Source: JAIQFL01 sp035295745
Lineage (GTDB): Bacteria > Acidobacteriota > Terriglobia > Bryobacterales > Bryobacteraceae
Assembly: GCA_035295745.1 (NCBI GenBank)
Contig: DATGIL010000095.1
Location: 70,517-134,516 of the forward strand
Direction: 5' to 3'
DNA: 64,000 bases
Shown one piece after another: positions 25,607 through 34,647 of this stretch (the stretch's first letter is position 1; each line of letters starts with the position of its first letter). The notes beneath the pieces were generated by a model. That model did no database searches. It saw only the letters and a program-made list of their open reading frames with translations, and had not been told where the DNA came from. The position numbers and the translations under genes are program-made.

Positions 25607-26128
25607 ATGTCATCTGTTCTACCACCGATCCCACCGGACAACCCCAACCGCAATCTCACGCTGGCGCAACCGGACAGCCTCCCTCACTTCGGCCTCGTCG
25701 GCGATACCTACACCATCACCGTGACCGGCGAAGACACCGATGGACGCTTCTGCGTGATTGATATGCATGTCCCACCGGGCGGCGGACCGCCACCGCATCG
25801 GCATGACTTCGAGGAGACCTTCATCATGCTCGAAGGTGAGATGGAAGCAACCTTCCGCGGCCAGAGGTCGATTGTGCGCGCCGGCCAGACTCTGCACATC
25901 CCCGCCAACGCTCCGCACCAGTTTCACAACGGCTCCGCCCGCCCGGTGCGCATGCTGTGTATCTGCTCTCCGGCAGGACAGGAGAATTTCTTCCGTGAGG
26001 TTGGCGTACCGGTCGCCACGCGTACGACGCCTCCGCCAAAGCTCAATGAAATCGAGCAGGCCGCATTCATTGAGAAAGCGATCGCGCTGGCACCCAAATA
26101 CCGGACCGAGTTCCTCCGAGAGGCGTAA
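25607..26128 (+). CDS. Cupin domain protein
   Basis: This 173-residue protein has a single cupin barrel. Motif 1 is GGPPPHRHDFEETFIMLEGE, with the metal-binding His-x-His and Glu set, and motif 2 is IPANAPHQFHN, with the last His ligand. Cupins of this shape include dioxygenases, isomerases and small-molecule binding proteins, and nothing narrows it further. It lies 31 nt after the yvcK-like gene with an AAGAGAGGA Shine-Dalgarno, so it may be the last gene of that unit. Confidence 0.85.
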   Translation: MSSVLPPIPPDNPNRNLTLAQPDSLPHFGLVGDTYTITVTGEDTDGRFCVIDMHVPPGGGPPPHRHDFEETFIMLEGEMEATFRGQRSIVRAGQTLHIPANAPHQFHNGSARPVRMLCICSPAGQENFFREVGVPVATRTTPPPKLNEIEQAAFIEKAIALAPKYRTEFLREA

Positions 26129-26167
26129 CCGAGTGGATCTGTCACCTCACACATTGTCCGGAAATCC

Positions 26168-26578
26168 TCAAATAATCTGGTATTCCCGTAAGAGCGTGAT
26201 GATCGTCTGACGATCGGCACCGCAAGCGGTCCACACCGATCGACACCAATCATCGATCGCCACGTCACGCTCAGGTCCCGCAGAGGCCGCCAACACATCG
26301 GCAACCGTGATGCTGCCCCGATCCTCGGGCAAATTCACGCGTGGCCACGCTCGCCTTCTGCGTCCGAGTTCCATGTGCGCCTTTTGCACCTGGCGGCCCG
26401 AGAATTGCTTTTCGAGGTGGAGATAAAGTCCAATCAAACCAAATACCACGGCGATTGGCTTGGTGTCCTCGTTCGCAGTCTGCACGGCGAATGCATCCAC
26501 CACGTGCTGCAGAATAAATCCGGGACGGCCCATCGTGTAGACATACACTTCGTCGTAGGCCGCGCGCATGGGCTCCAT
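26168..26578 (-). CDS. DUF5946-like protein
   Basis: This 136-residue protein contains YDEVYVYTMGRPGFILQHV, TKPIAVVFGLIGLYLHLE and GRQVQKAHMELGRRR, which I associate with the DUF5946 family. The C-terminal helices contain WCRSVW. No function is known for the family. No signal peptide or membrane helix is present. It is convergent with the cupin gene and divergent from glmU. The domain assignment is from memory of the motif pattern. Confidence 0.7.
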   Translation of the reverse strand: MEPMRAAYDEVYVYTMGRPGFILQHVVDAFAVQTANEDTKPIAVVFGLIGLYLHLEKQFSGRQVQKAHMELGRRRRAWPRVNLPEDRGSITVADVLAASAGPERDVAIDDWCRSVWTACGADRQTIITLLREYQII

Positions 26579-26880
26579 ATCCAGGAAGAGTCTATCGAAA
26601 AGGCCCGAGTCGTTGTGGCCCGGAACAGATCAAAACGTCGCGGTTCGCGCCAGTAGCAGGCCGACCGCCGGGGCATCCGGTCCGTTCGGCGCAATGAGGT
26701 CCGTACCGGGTTGTCGAGTGAGCCGCGAAAGTCGCGCCTGGCGGGCAAGGTTTCGAATCGCCCGCCCGGATTGCCCCTAGCTGATCGCCGTCAAGGGTGA
26801 CTGTGATCTTCTCAGCTGTCACACCAATTACCATCCAACCGAATCGATGCGGCGCTGGACCGCACAGCCATAATAGAAAG
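26579..26880. other. Intergenic region upstream of glmU
   Basis: About 300 bp separating divergent genes. CATAAT at 26869-26874 lies 6 nt before the glmU ATG. Nothing else was recognised. Confidence 0.45.
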
Positions 26881-28284
26881 ATGCACGATCCCGTCACCGT
26901 CGTGATCCTCGCCGCCGGCCTCGGCACCCGGATGAAATCTCGAAAGGCTAAAGTCTTGCACCGCGCCGGTGGCAAGCCGCTGGTCCAGCATGTAGTAGAT
27001 ACCGCCCTGGAATTGACTACGGCCGACCGCATCTTTGTGGTCGTGGGCCATCAGGCCGCCGAAGTGCAGAAGGCAATCACGACTCCAGGTATTGGATTTA
27101 TCGAACAGAAAGAGCAAAAAGGTACTGGGCACGCCGTGATGGTGGGCCGCGACGCGCTTGCCGGGTTGCACGGCTATCTGATGATCCTCTACGGCGATTC
27201 TCCGCTGCTGCGCGCCGAAACCCTCCGCCGCCTCATTGATGCCGAAGTCCATAGCGACGCGGCGGGTGTTCTATTGACCGCCCGAATGGGCGATCCCACG
27301 GGGTACGGCCGCGTGCTTCGCGACGGGAAGGGACGCGTTGCCGCCATCGTCGAACAGAAGGCCGGCACTCCCGAACAACTCGCCATCCGCGAGGCGAACA
27401 TGGGGATCTACTGCTATCGCGCCGACCTGTTCTGGAAGCATGTCGGCGAGATTCGCACCGACAATCCCGCAAAGGAATACTACCTTACCGATATGGTGGA
27501 GATTCTCAATCGCGCCGGCCATCATGTAGACGCAATGGAGATCGCCGACGAGCGCGAGGCCCTCGGCATCAATACCCGTCTCGAGCTTGCCGAGGTCGAT
27601 CGACTGCTGCGCGGCCGCAAGTTGGAAGAGTTGATGCTGGCGGGCGTCACCATCGAGAAGCCCGAGACGGTCGCGGTGGATTCCGCCGTACGCGTCGGCA
27701 TCGACACGATCATCGAGCCCTTCGCGCAGATTCTGGGGCGCACAACCATCGGTGAGAACTGCCGGATCGGTGCATGCTCGATCGTGAAGGATTCGCACCT
27801 CGAAGACGATGTAGAGATCGGACCGTTCACGATCGTCAACACATCGCAAGTCGAGCGTGGGGCGCAGGTCGGGCCGTTCGCGCGTCTGCGCATGGAGAAT
27901 CATGTCGAGGCGGGCGCCCACATCGGCAACTTCGTCGAGTTGAAGAAGACCCGCCTGGGTCGGGGCTCGAAGGCGAATCACCTGGCTTATCTCGGCGACT
28001 CGCAGATCGGGGCGAAGGTCAATGTCGGCGCCGGGACCATTACGTGCAACTACGATGGTTTCCACAAGCACCCGACTCAGATCGGCGACGGCGCGTTCAT
28101 CGGCAGCAACTCCACTTTGGTAGCGCCAATCGAAGTGGGCAACGGCGCATACGTGGCGGCGGGATCGGTGGTGACGGACCCGGTACCGCAGGATGCTTTG
28201 GCGTTGGGCCGCAGCCGGCAGCTGGTGAAAGAAGATTGGGCCCGCAAACGCCGCGCGCTGGCGAAAGGCCCTGCGGGTGCTTAG
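26881..28284 (+). CDS. glmU: Bifunctional GlmU: GlcN-1-P acetyltransferase / GlcNAc-1-P uridyltransferase
   Basis: This 467-residue enzyme makes UDP-N-acetylglucosamine, the precursor of peptidoglycan and lipopolysaccharide. The N-terminal pyrophosphorylase domain has the UTP-binding LAAGLGTRMKSRKAKVLHRA signature and LYGDSPLL. The C-terminal half is a left-handed beta-helix of hexapeptide repeats with the acetyltransferase active-site region (VEAGAHIGNFVELKK, HLAYLGDSQIG, TITCNYDGFHKH). Both halves look intact and the length is normal. The start at 26881 is preferred over an upstream frame because MHDPVTVVILAAGLG matches the family start. The VWA gene follows immediately. Confidence 0.96.
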   Translation: MHDPVTVVILAAGLGTRMKSRKAKVLHRAGGKPLVQHVVDTALELTTADRIFVVVGHQAAEVQKAITTPGIGFIEQKEQKGTGHAVMVGRDALAGLHGYLMILYGDSPLLRAETLRRLIDAEVHSDAAGVLLTARMGDPTGYGRVLRDGKGRVAAIVEQKAGTPEQLAIREANMGIYCYRADLFWKHVGEIRTDNPAKEYYLTDMVEILNRAGHHVDAMEIADEREALGINTRLELAEVDRLLRGRKLEELMLAGVTIEKPETVAVDSAVRVGIDTIIEPFAQILGRTTIGENCRIGACSIVKDSHLEDDVEIGPFTIVNTSQVERGAQVGPFARLRMENHVEAGAHIGNFVELKKTRLGRGSKANHLAYLGDSQIGAKVNVGAGTITCNYDGFHKHPTQIGDGAFIGSNSTLVAPIEVGNGAYVAAGSVVTDPVPQDALALGRSRQLVKEDWARKRRALAKGPAGA

Positions 28285-28294
28285 GCACTTCGCG

Positions 28295-29278
28295 ATGCGA
28301 ATCCTGGCGGCAGGCCTCCTCACCGTATGTGCGGCGTGGGGGCAATTCAAAAGTACTGTGCCTCTGGTGGTTGCACCCACTACGGTCACCGACGCCAAGG
28401 GTCACTTTGTGGATGGCCTCGACGCGCACGATCTGATCCTCTACGACAACAATGTGCGGGTTCCGGCACAGTTGGATTTCGAGGTCTATCCCATTTCGCT
28501 GGTAGTCGCGGTGCAGGCCAGTTCCAACTCCGAAGCAGTGCTCGACAAGCTGGGCCGCAGCGGAAATCTTTTTGCGGAGATGCTGGCGGGGGAAGGCGGG
28601 GAGACGGCGGTGATCTCTTTCGCCGACGAAGTCCGGCTCCACCAGGACTTCACGTCGAATGCCGATGAGCTGACTCAGGCGCTCCAGGGTCTCAAAGTGG
28701 AAGGCGAGCACGCGGTCACTTTGGACGGGGTGAACGAAGCACTGCGCATGTTGGGCGAGCGGGCTCCCAATCGGCGGCGGATCGTGCTGCTGGTGGCAGA
28801 GAGGCGCGTGCGCACCAGCACGGTAGATCTGAAGAGTGTGGTGCTCGCCGCGGAGCGTCAGAACGCGCTCATCTATTGGCTCACGTACTCCCCGCTACTG
28901 ACGCCTTTCACCGCCAAGCCGCAGAAGCAGAACTGCGATAAATGGGGCAAGAACTGCGAACTGGCGCCGTCGCATGCCAAGGTGGCGGATCCGCTCACCA
29001 GCCTGATCCTCGCCACGATGGAGGTCTATCATCTGACCAAGCCGGACGTTTCGGAGCTGTTTACGAAAGCCACTGGCGCGAAGACCATGAACTTCCTCAA
29101 GCGCAGCGGTCTCGAGGAGGCCATCCAGGCAGTCGCGGCGGAGGTGCATAGGCAGTACATTCTGACCTACCAGCCGCTTACGGGCGCGGCAGGCGTCTTT
29201 CATCCCCTTCGCGTCGAGGTGAAGGGCCGCCCCGAGTTGCAGGTGCGTACCAGGGCGGGCTACTGGACGGTGCAATAG
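28295..29278 (+). CDS. Secreted VWA-domain protein, TIGR03436 type
   Basis: 327 residues from the ATG at 28295, which begins a signal peptide (RILAAGLLTVCAAWGQ). A GTG at 28277, overlapping glmU, is an alternative start. The mature part shows the family pattern: a beta strand with VTDAKGHFVDGLDAHDLILYDN, a VWA-like fold (SLVVAVQASSNSEAVLDKLG), and the C-terminal YQPLTGAAGVFHPLRVEVKG and RTRAGYW. The MIDAS first motif is altered: VQASSNS stands where Dx(S/T)xS is expected, so metal binding may be lost. These proteins are greatly expanded in Acidobacteriota; their function is unknown. Confidence 0.82.
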   Translation: MRILAAGLLTVCAAWGQFKSTVPLVVAPTTVTDAKGHFVDGLDAHDLILYDNNVRVPAQLDFEVYPISLVVAVQASSNSEAVLDKLGRSGNLFAEMLAGEGGETAVISFADEVRLHQDFTSNADELTQALQGLKVEGEHAVTLDGVNEALRMLGERAPNRRRIVLLVAERRVRTSTVDLKSVVLAAERQNALIYWLTYSPLLTPFTAKPQKQNCDKWGKNCELAPSHAKVADPLTSLILATMEVYHLTKPDVSELFTKATGAKTMNFLKRSGLEEAIQAVAAEVHRQYILTYQPLTGAAGVFHPLRVEVKGRPELQVRTRAGYWTVQ

Positions 29279-29703
29279 ATAAAGGCAAAAAATCGGTTAG
29301 TGCGGGTGTCACCTATTGGGTGCAGTTGCATCTTTGCTAAAGGAACTGCTGAATCATAAATTCGATTCCGAAAAACGCAAATGGGCGACGGCATCATTTT
29401 TCTGGTGATTTTTGCGGCCTACTTCGCTTTGATGAGGTGGGGCCTTCCGCGGTTTGGCGTACCCACTTGAATGTCGAATTCCTGTGACGCCGCGGAGCGG
29501 CGGACCAAGCGATCAAAGCCCCAGGATCCCGCTGACTTGCGACAGTGATGGTTGCCAGAGGTATGGGATCAGGTGGATTGCAGTAAAACTCTGATACTCA
29601 TCTGAATGACACCGCTGTTTTGCGGCTTTCTACACTTCCGGGAGAGGACGGGCGACAAGTCTGGGAGCGGAACGTGAGAGGTCACGTCAATGACAGAAAT
29701 CTT
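29279..29703. other. Gap between the VWA gene and the ISL3-type element
   Basis: About 425 bp. Apart from the possible 29-residue membrane protein at 29381-29470, no gene or RNA was recognised. The base composition looks more AT-rich than the flanking genes, in keeping with an accessory junction. Confidence 0.4.
29381..29470 (+). CDS. Possible 29-residue membrane protein
   Basis: A very short frame, ATG at 29381 to TGA at 29468-29470, encodes one hydrophobic helix (GIIFLVIFAAYFALMRWG) followed by the tail LPRFGVPT. Very small single-helix proteins ending in a P-R-x-G-V-P-T tail are familiar from other bacteria, which is the reason for calling it. No Shine-Dalgarno is visible. It sits alone in the gap between the VWA gene and the insertion sequence. 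Confidence 0.4.
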   Translation: MGDGIIFLVIFAAYFALMRWGLPRFGVPT

Positions 29704-29727
29704 GGCTCTGAGCGAGAATTCGTAGGC
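29704..29727 (+). repeat. Left terminal inverted repeat of the ISL3-type element
   Basis: Matches the reverse complement of 31040-31063 at about 17 of 24 positions, with a perfect GGCTCT tip and the shared GAATTCGT block. Confidence 0.75.
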
Positions 29728-29790
29728 GGGATGGATTGACGGGGATCCTAGGAAGTGGGCTGTGGGGCTAAGGTCGGCTAAACTCATAGG

Positions 29791-31029
29791 TTGCCAGCCG
29801 ATAATGAGTTCACACGGATCCTTCAATGGCCGGGATACCGCGTATACCGACAAGAAATCGACGAGAAGAAGAAGACCTTGGATCTGTGGGTCCGACGAAA
29901 GCGCGGGAACCGGAAGTTGGAACGCTCCGGCTGTGGCCGCAAGTACGCCGACGCCTACGACAGCCGAGAGCGGGCGGTGCGGGACCTACCCTGGAGCCAG
30001 TTCCATACCACCGTACACATCGAGGTGTATCGGGTGAAATGCTCGGCATGCGGTGTGAAGATCGAGAAGGTGCCGCTGTTGCCGAGCAAGGCTCCCTTCA
30101 GCCAACGTTTCGAGGAAGCGGTCGGCCAAGCGTGCGAGAGTGCGTCGGCGCGCCAGGTGGCGCGACGCATGGGACTGGCGGAGAGCACGGTGCGAGCCAT
30201 CGATCTGCGGTACTTGGAGAGATGGGAAGCGAAGCGGCGCATGCCACCACACGCCAGATGGGGGTGGACGAAATCTACCGGGGTAAGAAAGGCAAGTTCC
30301 TGACTGTGGTATGCAATCTGGAAACCGGCGAGCCGCTGTGGTTTGGCCGGGAGAGGAAGAAGGAGACGCTGGATGATTTCTTTCGTAGTCAGTTGACCAG
30401 CCGGGCAGCGGAAGCGGATCGAGGCGGCCTGCGTAGACATGTGGGAACCATTCCGGCAAAGCATCGAGCAATGGGCGCCTGAGTGCAAGATCGTCTACGA
30501 CAAGTTTCACATCCTGCAACATGCCAACGACGCCGTCGATGAAGTCCGGAAAGCGGAGTTCTTCCGGCAAGGGCCCCAGAAGCGAGGGCTCATCAAGGGA
30601 AAGAAGTGGTTATTGCTGAGCCGATGGGCAAACCTGACGGACGCGCACCGCGGGGAACTGAACCGGCTGTTCCAGATGAACCGGCGGGTGTTCAAGGCTT
30701 ATCTGCTCAAAGAAAGCTTGGAACGGCTGTGGAATTATCGTTACGAGGGGGCCATGATCAACTACCTGCAGAAGTGGATGGATCAACTGAGATGGCAGCG
30801 GCTCAAGCCGTTCGAGAAGCTCGCCGAGATGTTACTGAAGCATATCGATGGCATCGCGAACTACTGCCGCACCAAGGTGCGCTTCGGGGTCGTGGAAGCG
30901 GTCAATGGGAACATCCGTATGTTGATCAACCGTGGCCGGGGCTATACGAACCTCCGCTATCTGCTGCTGAAGGTGGCCGTCACCAACATCGAATTCATCG
31001 CAGTCACGGGTGTGACGAAAGTCGCCTAA
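29791..31029 (+). pseudogene. ISL3-family transposase, broken by two frameshifts
   Basis: The full reading would be ~412 residues. The first frame (from a TTG at 29791) gives the N-terminal zinc-finger-like part with YRVKCSACGVK and a helix-turn-helix with ARRMGLAESTVRAID. Near 30255 the reading must shift frame to continue with MGVDEIYRGKKGKFLTVVCN, which holds the first catalytic Asp. Near 30405 it shifts back to the first frame for RIEAACVDMWEPF (second Asp), VYDKFHILQHANDAVDEVRK and the C-terminal catalytic Glu region around RFGVVEAVNGN and GYTNLRYLLLKV. The two shifts cancel, consistent with decay or sequencing error rather than programmed frameshifting. Confidence 0.82.
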
Positions 31030-31039
31030 AATGCCCCAC

Positions 31040-31063
31040 TCCCACGAATTCCTGCGGAGAGCC
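31040..31063 (-). repeat. Right terminal inverted repeat of the ISL3-type element
   Basis: The reverse complement begins GGCTCTCCGCAGGAATTCGT and pairs with the left end at 29704-29727. Confidence 0.75.
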
Positions 31064-31158
31064 AAATGTCGTAAACCTGAGCGCCGGCGAGGCCGTCGGT
31101 GAAATTGACGTTCGCTGGAGTCTTGCTCAGATCATTGAGAGGCAGGACCGCAAGGGGA

Positions 31159-31449
31159 ATGGCGCTTTTGGGCGCTGAAGAAGCTACGAATACTCAGCGG
31201 GAGACGAGTGAAGAGAAGCTGTTCTTCATCCACGAACCGTTGCTGGCCTTGGTGTTCATACTGGTGCTTGCTTTCTATTGCTTTCTGCACTTTCCGAGCG
31301 AGTTGTTATTATGGCCCAAAGGATATCTTGCGCGATGGCAATTGATGACCGTGTCTGGCGGCGGGCGCCAATCATCGTCGTACTCTGTGGTCCTCCCTGC
31401 TCAGGGAAGACAACAATTTCCAAACGACTCCGCGACGAGCTCTGGCTGA
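31159..31449 (+). CDS. Doubtful small membrane ORF overlapping the kinase-Nudix gene
   Basis: ATG at 31159 to a stop at 31447-31449, 96 residues. The middle is a clear hydrophobic helix (EPLLALVFILVLAFYCFLHF) preceded by a charged stretch, then FPSELLLWPKGYLARW. The last third overlaps the start of the kinase-Nudix gene in another frame and turns into low-complexity sequence, which argues against it. The upstream helix is better than random sequence usually gives. It may be a remnant of an upstream gene or a real short protein. Confidence 0.22.
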   Translation: MALLGAEEATNTQRETSEEKLFFIHEPLLALVFILVLAFYCFLHFPSELLLWPKGYLARWQLMTVSGGGRQSSSYSVVLPAQGRQQFPNDSATSSG

Positions 31450-33473
31450 TGCCTTTTCCGCGCTACTCGATGGATGACCTCAGATTATCTCTCGCGCCAA
31501 ACTCGCACACAGCGGAGGATCGCGCGAACGCGTACTTGCGTATGCATGAGCTGGCAGCAGAGGCGCTTCGAGGCGGAGCGCCCGGTGTGATTCTAGATGC
31601 AACTTACCAACCGGCGCAACAGCGTCACGCCTTGCAGGTATTGGCGGACCGGTCGGTAGCTGAACTGATCATCTTCGAGTGTAAAGTGGACCCAGACGTT
31701 GCAGTGGCGAGGTTCCTGAGTCGGGGAGAAGCTCATGCGGGTATCGACCTTTCCCCACAACGAGTATGGGATCTTGCGCACGATTTCCCCTACTCGGAGG
31801 CAACCCCGATGGTCGACACATCTAAGAGCCCGATTGAGGATATAGTTGAATCGGTCGTTCGCAAGATCCGGTCGGCTAAGGGCCCCCAACAGAACCTCGA
31901 ATCATGGATCTCTCGTGGAATTCCCGGCTCGCCAACTGTTACCGAGAGAATCCCTCCTTCCGACAACGCTGTCGAGCCAAAACTGTCCCCGAATTCGCGT
32001 GCACAGGCCAGATGGTGGCTCTGGGGAGGGCACTCGGTAGTCATCTTCAGTGTCTCTTGTACAGCATTTATCGTATTAATTTTTCTAAAGTTGCTATTGG
32101 AACGTTTGCCGTCGAAGCATTGGTTTCCGTGGATCGAGGCTGTCGGTTTGGAGGGCAAACCAACAGAATGGATCCCAGTGTGGATCGGTATGGCGGCTTT
32201 AGCCGGCGGGCTCGGGTTCATCGTAGAGTTCTTCACTGGTAGTTCCAGGATCAAAGACGCAAAGGCAGTCTGCGCGGCAGGAAAGGCGCCCCGTCTGAAC
32301 CTTAGAGAAGTGAGGGTTCCAGGCTCAGAGTTGGCCCGTCGATTCAAGAGGCGCTTCGGAAATGACGACCTGCGAGATGACAGAGAGAATGAGCGAATGC
32401 CCATAGCCGAGGTGCCACTCTGGTTTCTCGTAACTCCAAGAGCGCAGGGTTTCGATGTTCTTGTTCAACGTGCGCAAAAATCGGTGATTGACCACGAATT
32501 ACTAATCGCGCGGTCGGCGGAATTCGGACTTGACTGGGCTGGCTTCTGTCGGTGGCGAACAGAGGAGCACAACAGGGAGCGCTACACTCGCTCCAAAGAG
32601 ATGCACGTTCGTGCGCTCGGTTTCGAAGATGGGGATCCGATCAGACTAACTGTATGCCAGGGAGACTATGACGCTCATTTTTGCACCGAGCTTTCCGCGA
32701 ACTTCGGCCATCCCGGCCGCCATGGATTTGAGATGCGCGACATACTTGAGGGTCCAGCTTGGCAAAAATGGGACCCCGAGAAACGACACATTGACCTGAA
32801 ATTGAGAGATCTTGCTTCCGCTGCGATCACTTATGAGATGTTAATCAGTGTCCAGGTCGCACTGACAACTTCTGATGGATATCTGGTTCTGCAACGCAGA
32901 TCTAATCGCGTGCAAAGCGCGGCTGGGGGGGTAGCATCAAGTGGCGCTGGCGCAGCTAATTGGGGCGACTTCTGGGGTTGGCGTCGTCGCTTGAGGAGGG
33001 TAAGAATACCTGGGCGGCGTGTGCCGAACTTATCGCCGCTTTCGCTAGCTTGCAGTGCTCTCCGAGAGATATTCGAGGAGATCGGATGGGCACCCCAGGA
33101 CGGAGATGATTTGTCTCGGCCATTTCTTGGTGCCGCGTTCAGCCTTCTCCGCGGCCGAGACCTTAATTTTTATTGCCATTTTCATACCCGGCGAACATTC
33201 AAGTCGATCAGTGATGCATCGAACAAGGCGGATTACGCTTGGGAGGTTGCCCACCTGATTCCCATACCCGTCGAGGCGATCACTAGGGACGGACTTATCG
33301 ACCCCACAATCAATTCGATTCTCGGAGACGCCCGCCATGTTCGTGGTCTGATCTATTGTCTTAGTAGGTCGGACAAGTTCGCGGCCATCCGTAGCGAATG
33401 CCCCAAAAATCGGACTCAGGAACCTTCCACGACAGTGACCAGCACTTGCGCCAGTCCGGCCAAGTCGCGCTGA
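31335..33473 (+). CDS. P-loop kinase / two membrane helices / Nudix-like fusion protein
   Basis: 712 residues from the ATG at 31335, preceded by AAAGGA 11 nt away; ATG at 31311 is an alternative. Residues ~10-180 form an AAA_33-type P-loop kinase domain: Walker A GPPCSGKT (~19-26), YSMDDLRLSL, and LDATYQPAQQRHAL, as in polynucleotide-kinase-like and zeta-toxin-like enzymes. Two membrane helices follow (~232-252 and ~281-299). Residues ~330-490 are an unrecognised domain with KEMHVRALGFEDGDP. Residues ~504-671 resemble a Nudix hydrolase, with a core REIFEEIGW (~577-585) matching REUxEExGU; the glycine GGV lies ~45 residues before it because of a basic insertion (WGWRRRLRRVRIPGRR). The gene seems lower in GC than its neighbours and sits beside the IS. 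Function unknown. Confidence 0.8.
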   Translation: MAIDDRVWRRAPIIVVLCGPPCSGKTTISKRLRDELWLMPFPRYSMDDLRLSLAPNSHTAEDRANAYLRMHELAAEALRGGAPGVILDATYQPAQQRHALQVLADRSVAELIIFECKVDPDVAVARFLSRGEAHAGIDLSPQRVWDLAHDFPYSEATPMVDTSKSPIEDIVESVVRKIRSAKGPQQNLESWISRGIPGSPTVTERIPPSDNAVEPKLSPNSRAQARWWLWGGHSVVIFSVSCTAFIVLIFLKLLLERLPSKHWFPWIEAVGLEGKPTEWIPVWIGMAALAGGLGFIVEFFTGSSRIKDAKAVCAAGKAPRLNLREVRVPGSELARRFKRRFGNDDLRDDRENERMPIAEVPLWFLVTPRAQGFDVLVQRAQKSVIDHELLIARSAEFGLDWAGFCRWRTEEHNRERYTRSKEMHVRALGFEDGDPIRLTVCQGDYDAHFCTELSANFGHPGRHGFEMRDILEGPAWQKWDPEKRHIDLKLRDLASAAITYEMLISVQVALTTSDGYLVLQRRSNRVQSAAGGVASSGAGAANWGDFWGWRRRLRRVRIPGRRVPNLSPLSLACSALREIFEEIGWAPQDGDDLSRPFLGAAFSLLRGRDLNFYCHFHTRRTFKSISDASNKADYAWEVAHLIPIPVEAITRDGLIDPTINSILGDARHVRGLIYCLSRSDKFAAIRSECPKNRTQEPSTTVTSTCASPAKSR

Positions 33474-33684
33474 CGTGGCCAGGCCCGGTCACGCCTAGAG
33501 GAACCGAAGTCGTCGTCGCCACCCTTATTTCAGCTGGTCTGGCGCCGGCCTGAGGCGAAGACTGACTGATCCGGTGAGTGACATTACCTTCCTCACGAAC
33601 GGTGCAGCGCCCACTCACAATATCACGTGCCCTCGCGCCAGTAGCGCAACTTGCCAAATGGCGAAGAAAAGGCGAATATGAGGT

Positions 33685-34647
33685 ATGGCACTCGTGGGTA
33701 TCGCGCGTCTTGCGTCCCAGGGCGAATTGCTGGAAGCCAAACGCGCCGTTCAGTATTTCGAGATTCCCTCCCGCAGCATTCTGAACCGCACCAAGCCGAA
33801 CATGCCGTTCCAGTGGACCATCAATCCCTATCGCGGCTGTGAATTCGGGTGCAAATACTGCTACGCGCGGTACACCCATGAATTCATGGAGATGACCGCC
33901 ACCGATTTCGAGGACAAGATCTACGCCAAAACAGCCGCCGCGCACCTGCTACGCCAGGAATTAGGCCGCATCGATCGCAAGGAACACATCGCCGTCGGCA
34001 CTGCCACGGATCCGTATCAACCCGCCGAGCGGCGATTCGGACGAACCCGCTCGATCCTCGAAGTTTTCCTCAAAGAGCGCGGCCGGTTCCTGGGGATCAC
34101 CACAAAATCGGACCTCGTGCTTCGTGATGTGGATCTCTTGAAGGAGATCTCCCGGTCCAACGTCGTCGGCATCAACATGACGATTACCACCCTCGATGAG
34201 AAGCTTGCCCGCCTGCTCGAACCCCGCGCACCGCGACCGCGTCTTCGCCTCGACGCCGTCGAACGGCTGAGCCACGCGGGAATCTGCGTGAGCGTCTTTC
34301 CCAACCCCATCATGCCGGGACTCACCGATGGCGAGCGGCAGTTGGACCGTTTGGCCAAAGCGGCGCGTGACGCGGGAGCGCTGTCGTTCGGCGGGGGGCC
34401 TCTGTTCCTCATGCCGAGTGCGCAGAAGGTCTTCTTGCCGTTTCTCGAGAAGGAGTTTCCAAAACTCGCACCGCGCTATCGCGAAGCGTACGAGAAGAGC
34501 GCATACCTAAGCAGGGCCTACAAAGAGACTCTGCAACAGCGTGTTGGTCAGATTCGGGACCGTTACGGCCTCGCCTCGGGCCCCATCGAGTATCGGCCGG
34601 AACTGTGGGCCGGAGACGAACAGGGAGAATTGTTTCCGCTCCTCTAG
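33685..34647 (+). CDS. Radical SAM protein, spore photoproduct lyase-like (COG1533)
   Basis: This 320-residue enzyme binds a 4Fe-4S cluster through C52, C56 and C59 in CEFGCKYCYA, the CxxxCxxC radical SAM motif. Other family blocks are PFQWTINPYRGC, VAVGTATDPYQPAERR, LGITTKSDLVLRDVDLL and VFPNPIMPGLTD. It matches the widespread COG1533 group, which includes DNA repair photolyase-like and uncharacterised enzymes, and no substrate can be assigned. The 3' end overlaps the convergent repeat-protein gene by 4 nt. It probably starts at the ATG at 33685, as the protein aligns with homologues from there. Confidence 0.9.
   Translation: MALVGIARLASQGELLEAKRAVQYFEIPSRSILNRTKPNMPFQWTINPYRGCEFGCKYCYARYTHEFMEMTATDFEDKIYAKTAAAHLLRQELGRIDRKEHIAVGTATDPYQPAERRFGRTRSILEVFLKERGRFLGITTKSDLVLRDVDLLKEISRSNVVGINMTITTLDEKLARLLEPRAPRPRLRLDAVERLSHAGICVSVFPNPIMPGLTDGERQLDRLAKAARDAGALSFGGGPLFLMPSAQKVFLPFLEKEFPKLAPRYREAYEKSAYLSRAYKETLQQRVGQIRDRYGLASGPIEYRPELWAGDEQGELFPLL

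Larger units (their letters stand above)
29704..31063 (+). mobile_element. Degenerate ISL3-family insertion sequence, ~1.36 kb
   Basis: The ends carry imperfect terminal inverted repeats. The left end begins GGCTCTGAGCGAGAATTCGT; the right end, read on the minus strand, begins GGCTCTCCGCAGGAATTCGT. The GGCTCT tip is typical of the ISL3 family. Between them is a single transposase gene with two compensating frameshifts. No convincing 8-bp target duplication was found: GAAATCTT lies on the left and AAATGTCG on the right. The element is therefore old or was rearranged after insertion. Confidence 0.85.

Noticed and set aside
30255..30405. Programmed frameshifting of the transposase
   Set aside because: ISL3 transposases are normally single-frame, no slippery heptamer was evident, and two separate compensating shifts would be needed. 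Decay or sequence error is simpler.
29696..31071. An 8-bp target duplication flanking the IS
   Set aside because: The flanks GAAATCTT and AAATGTCG share only AAAT, and only when offset, so no duplication can be claimed.
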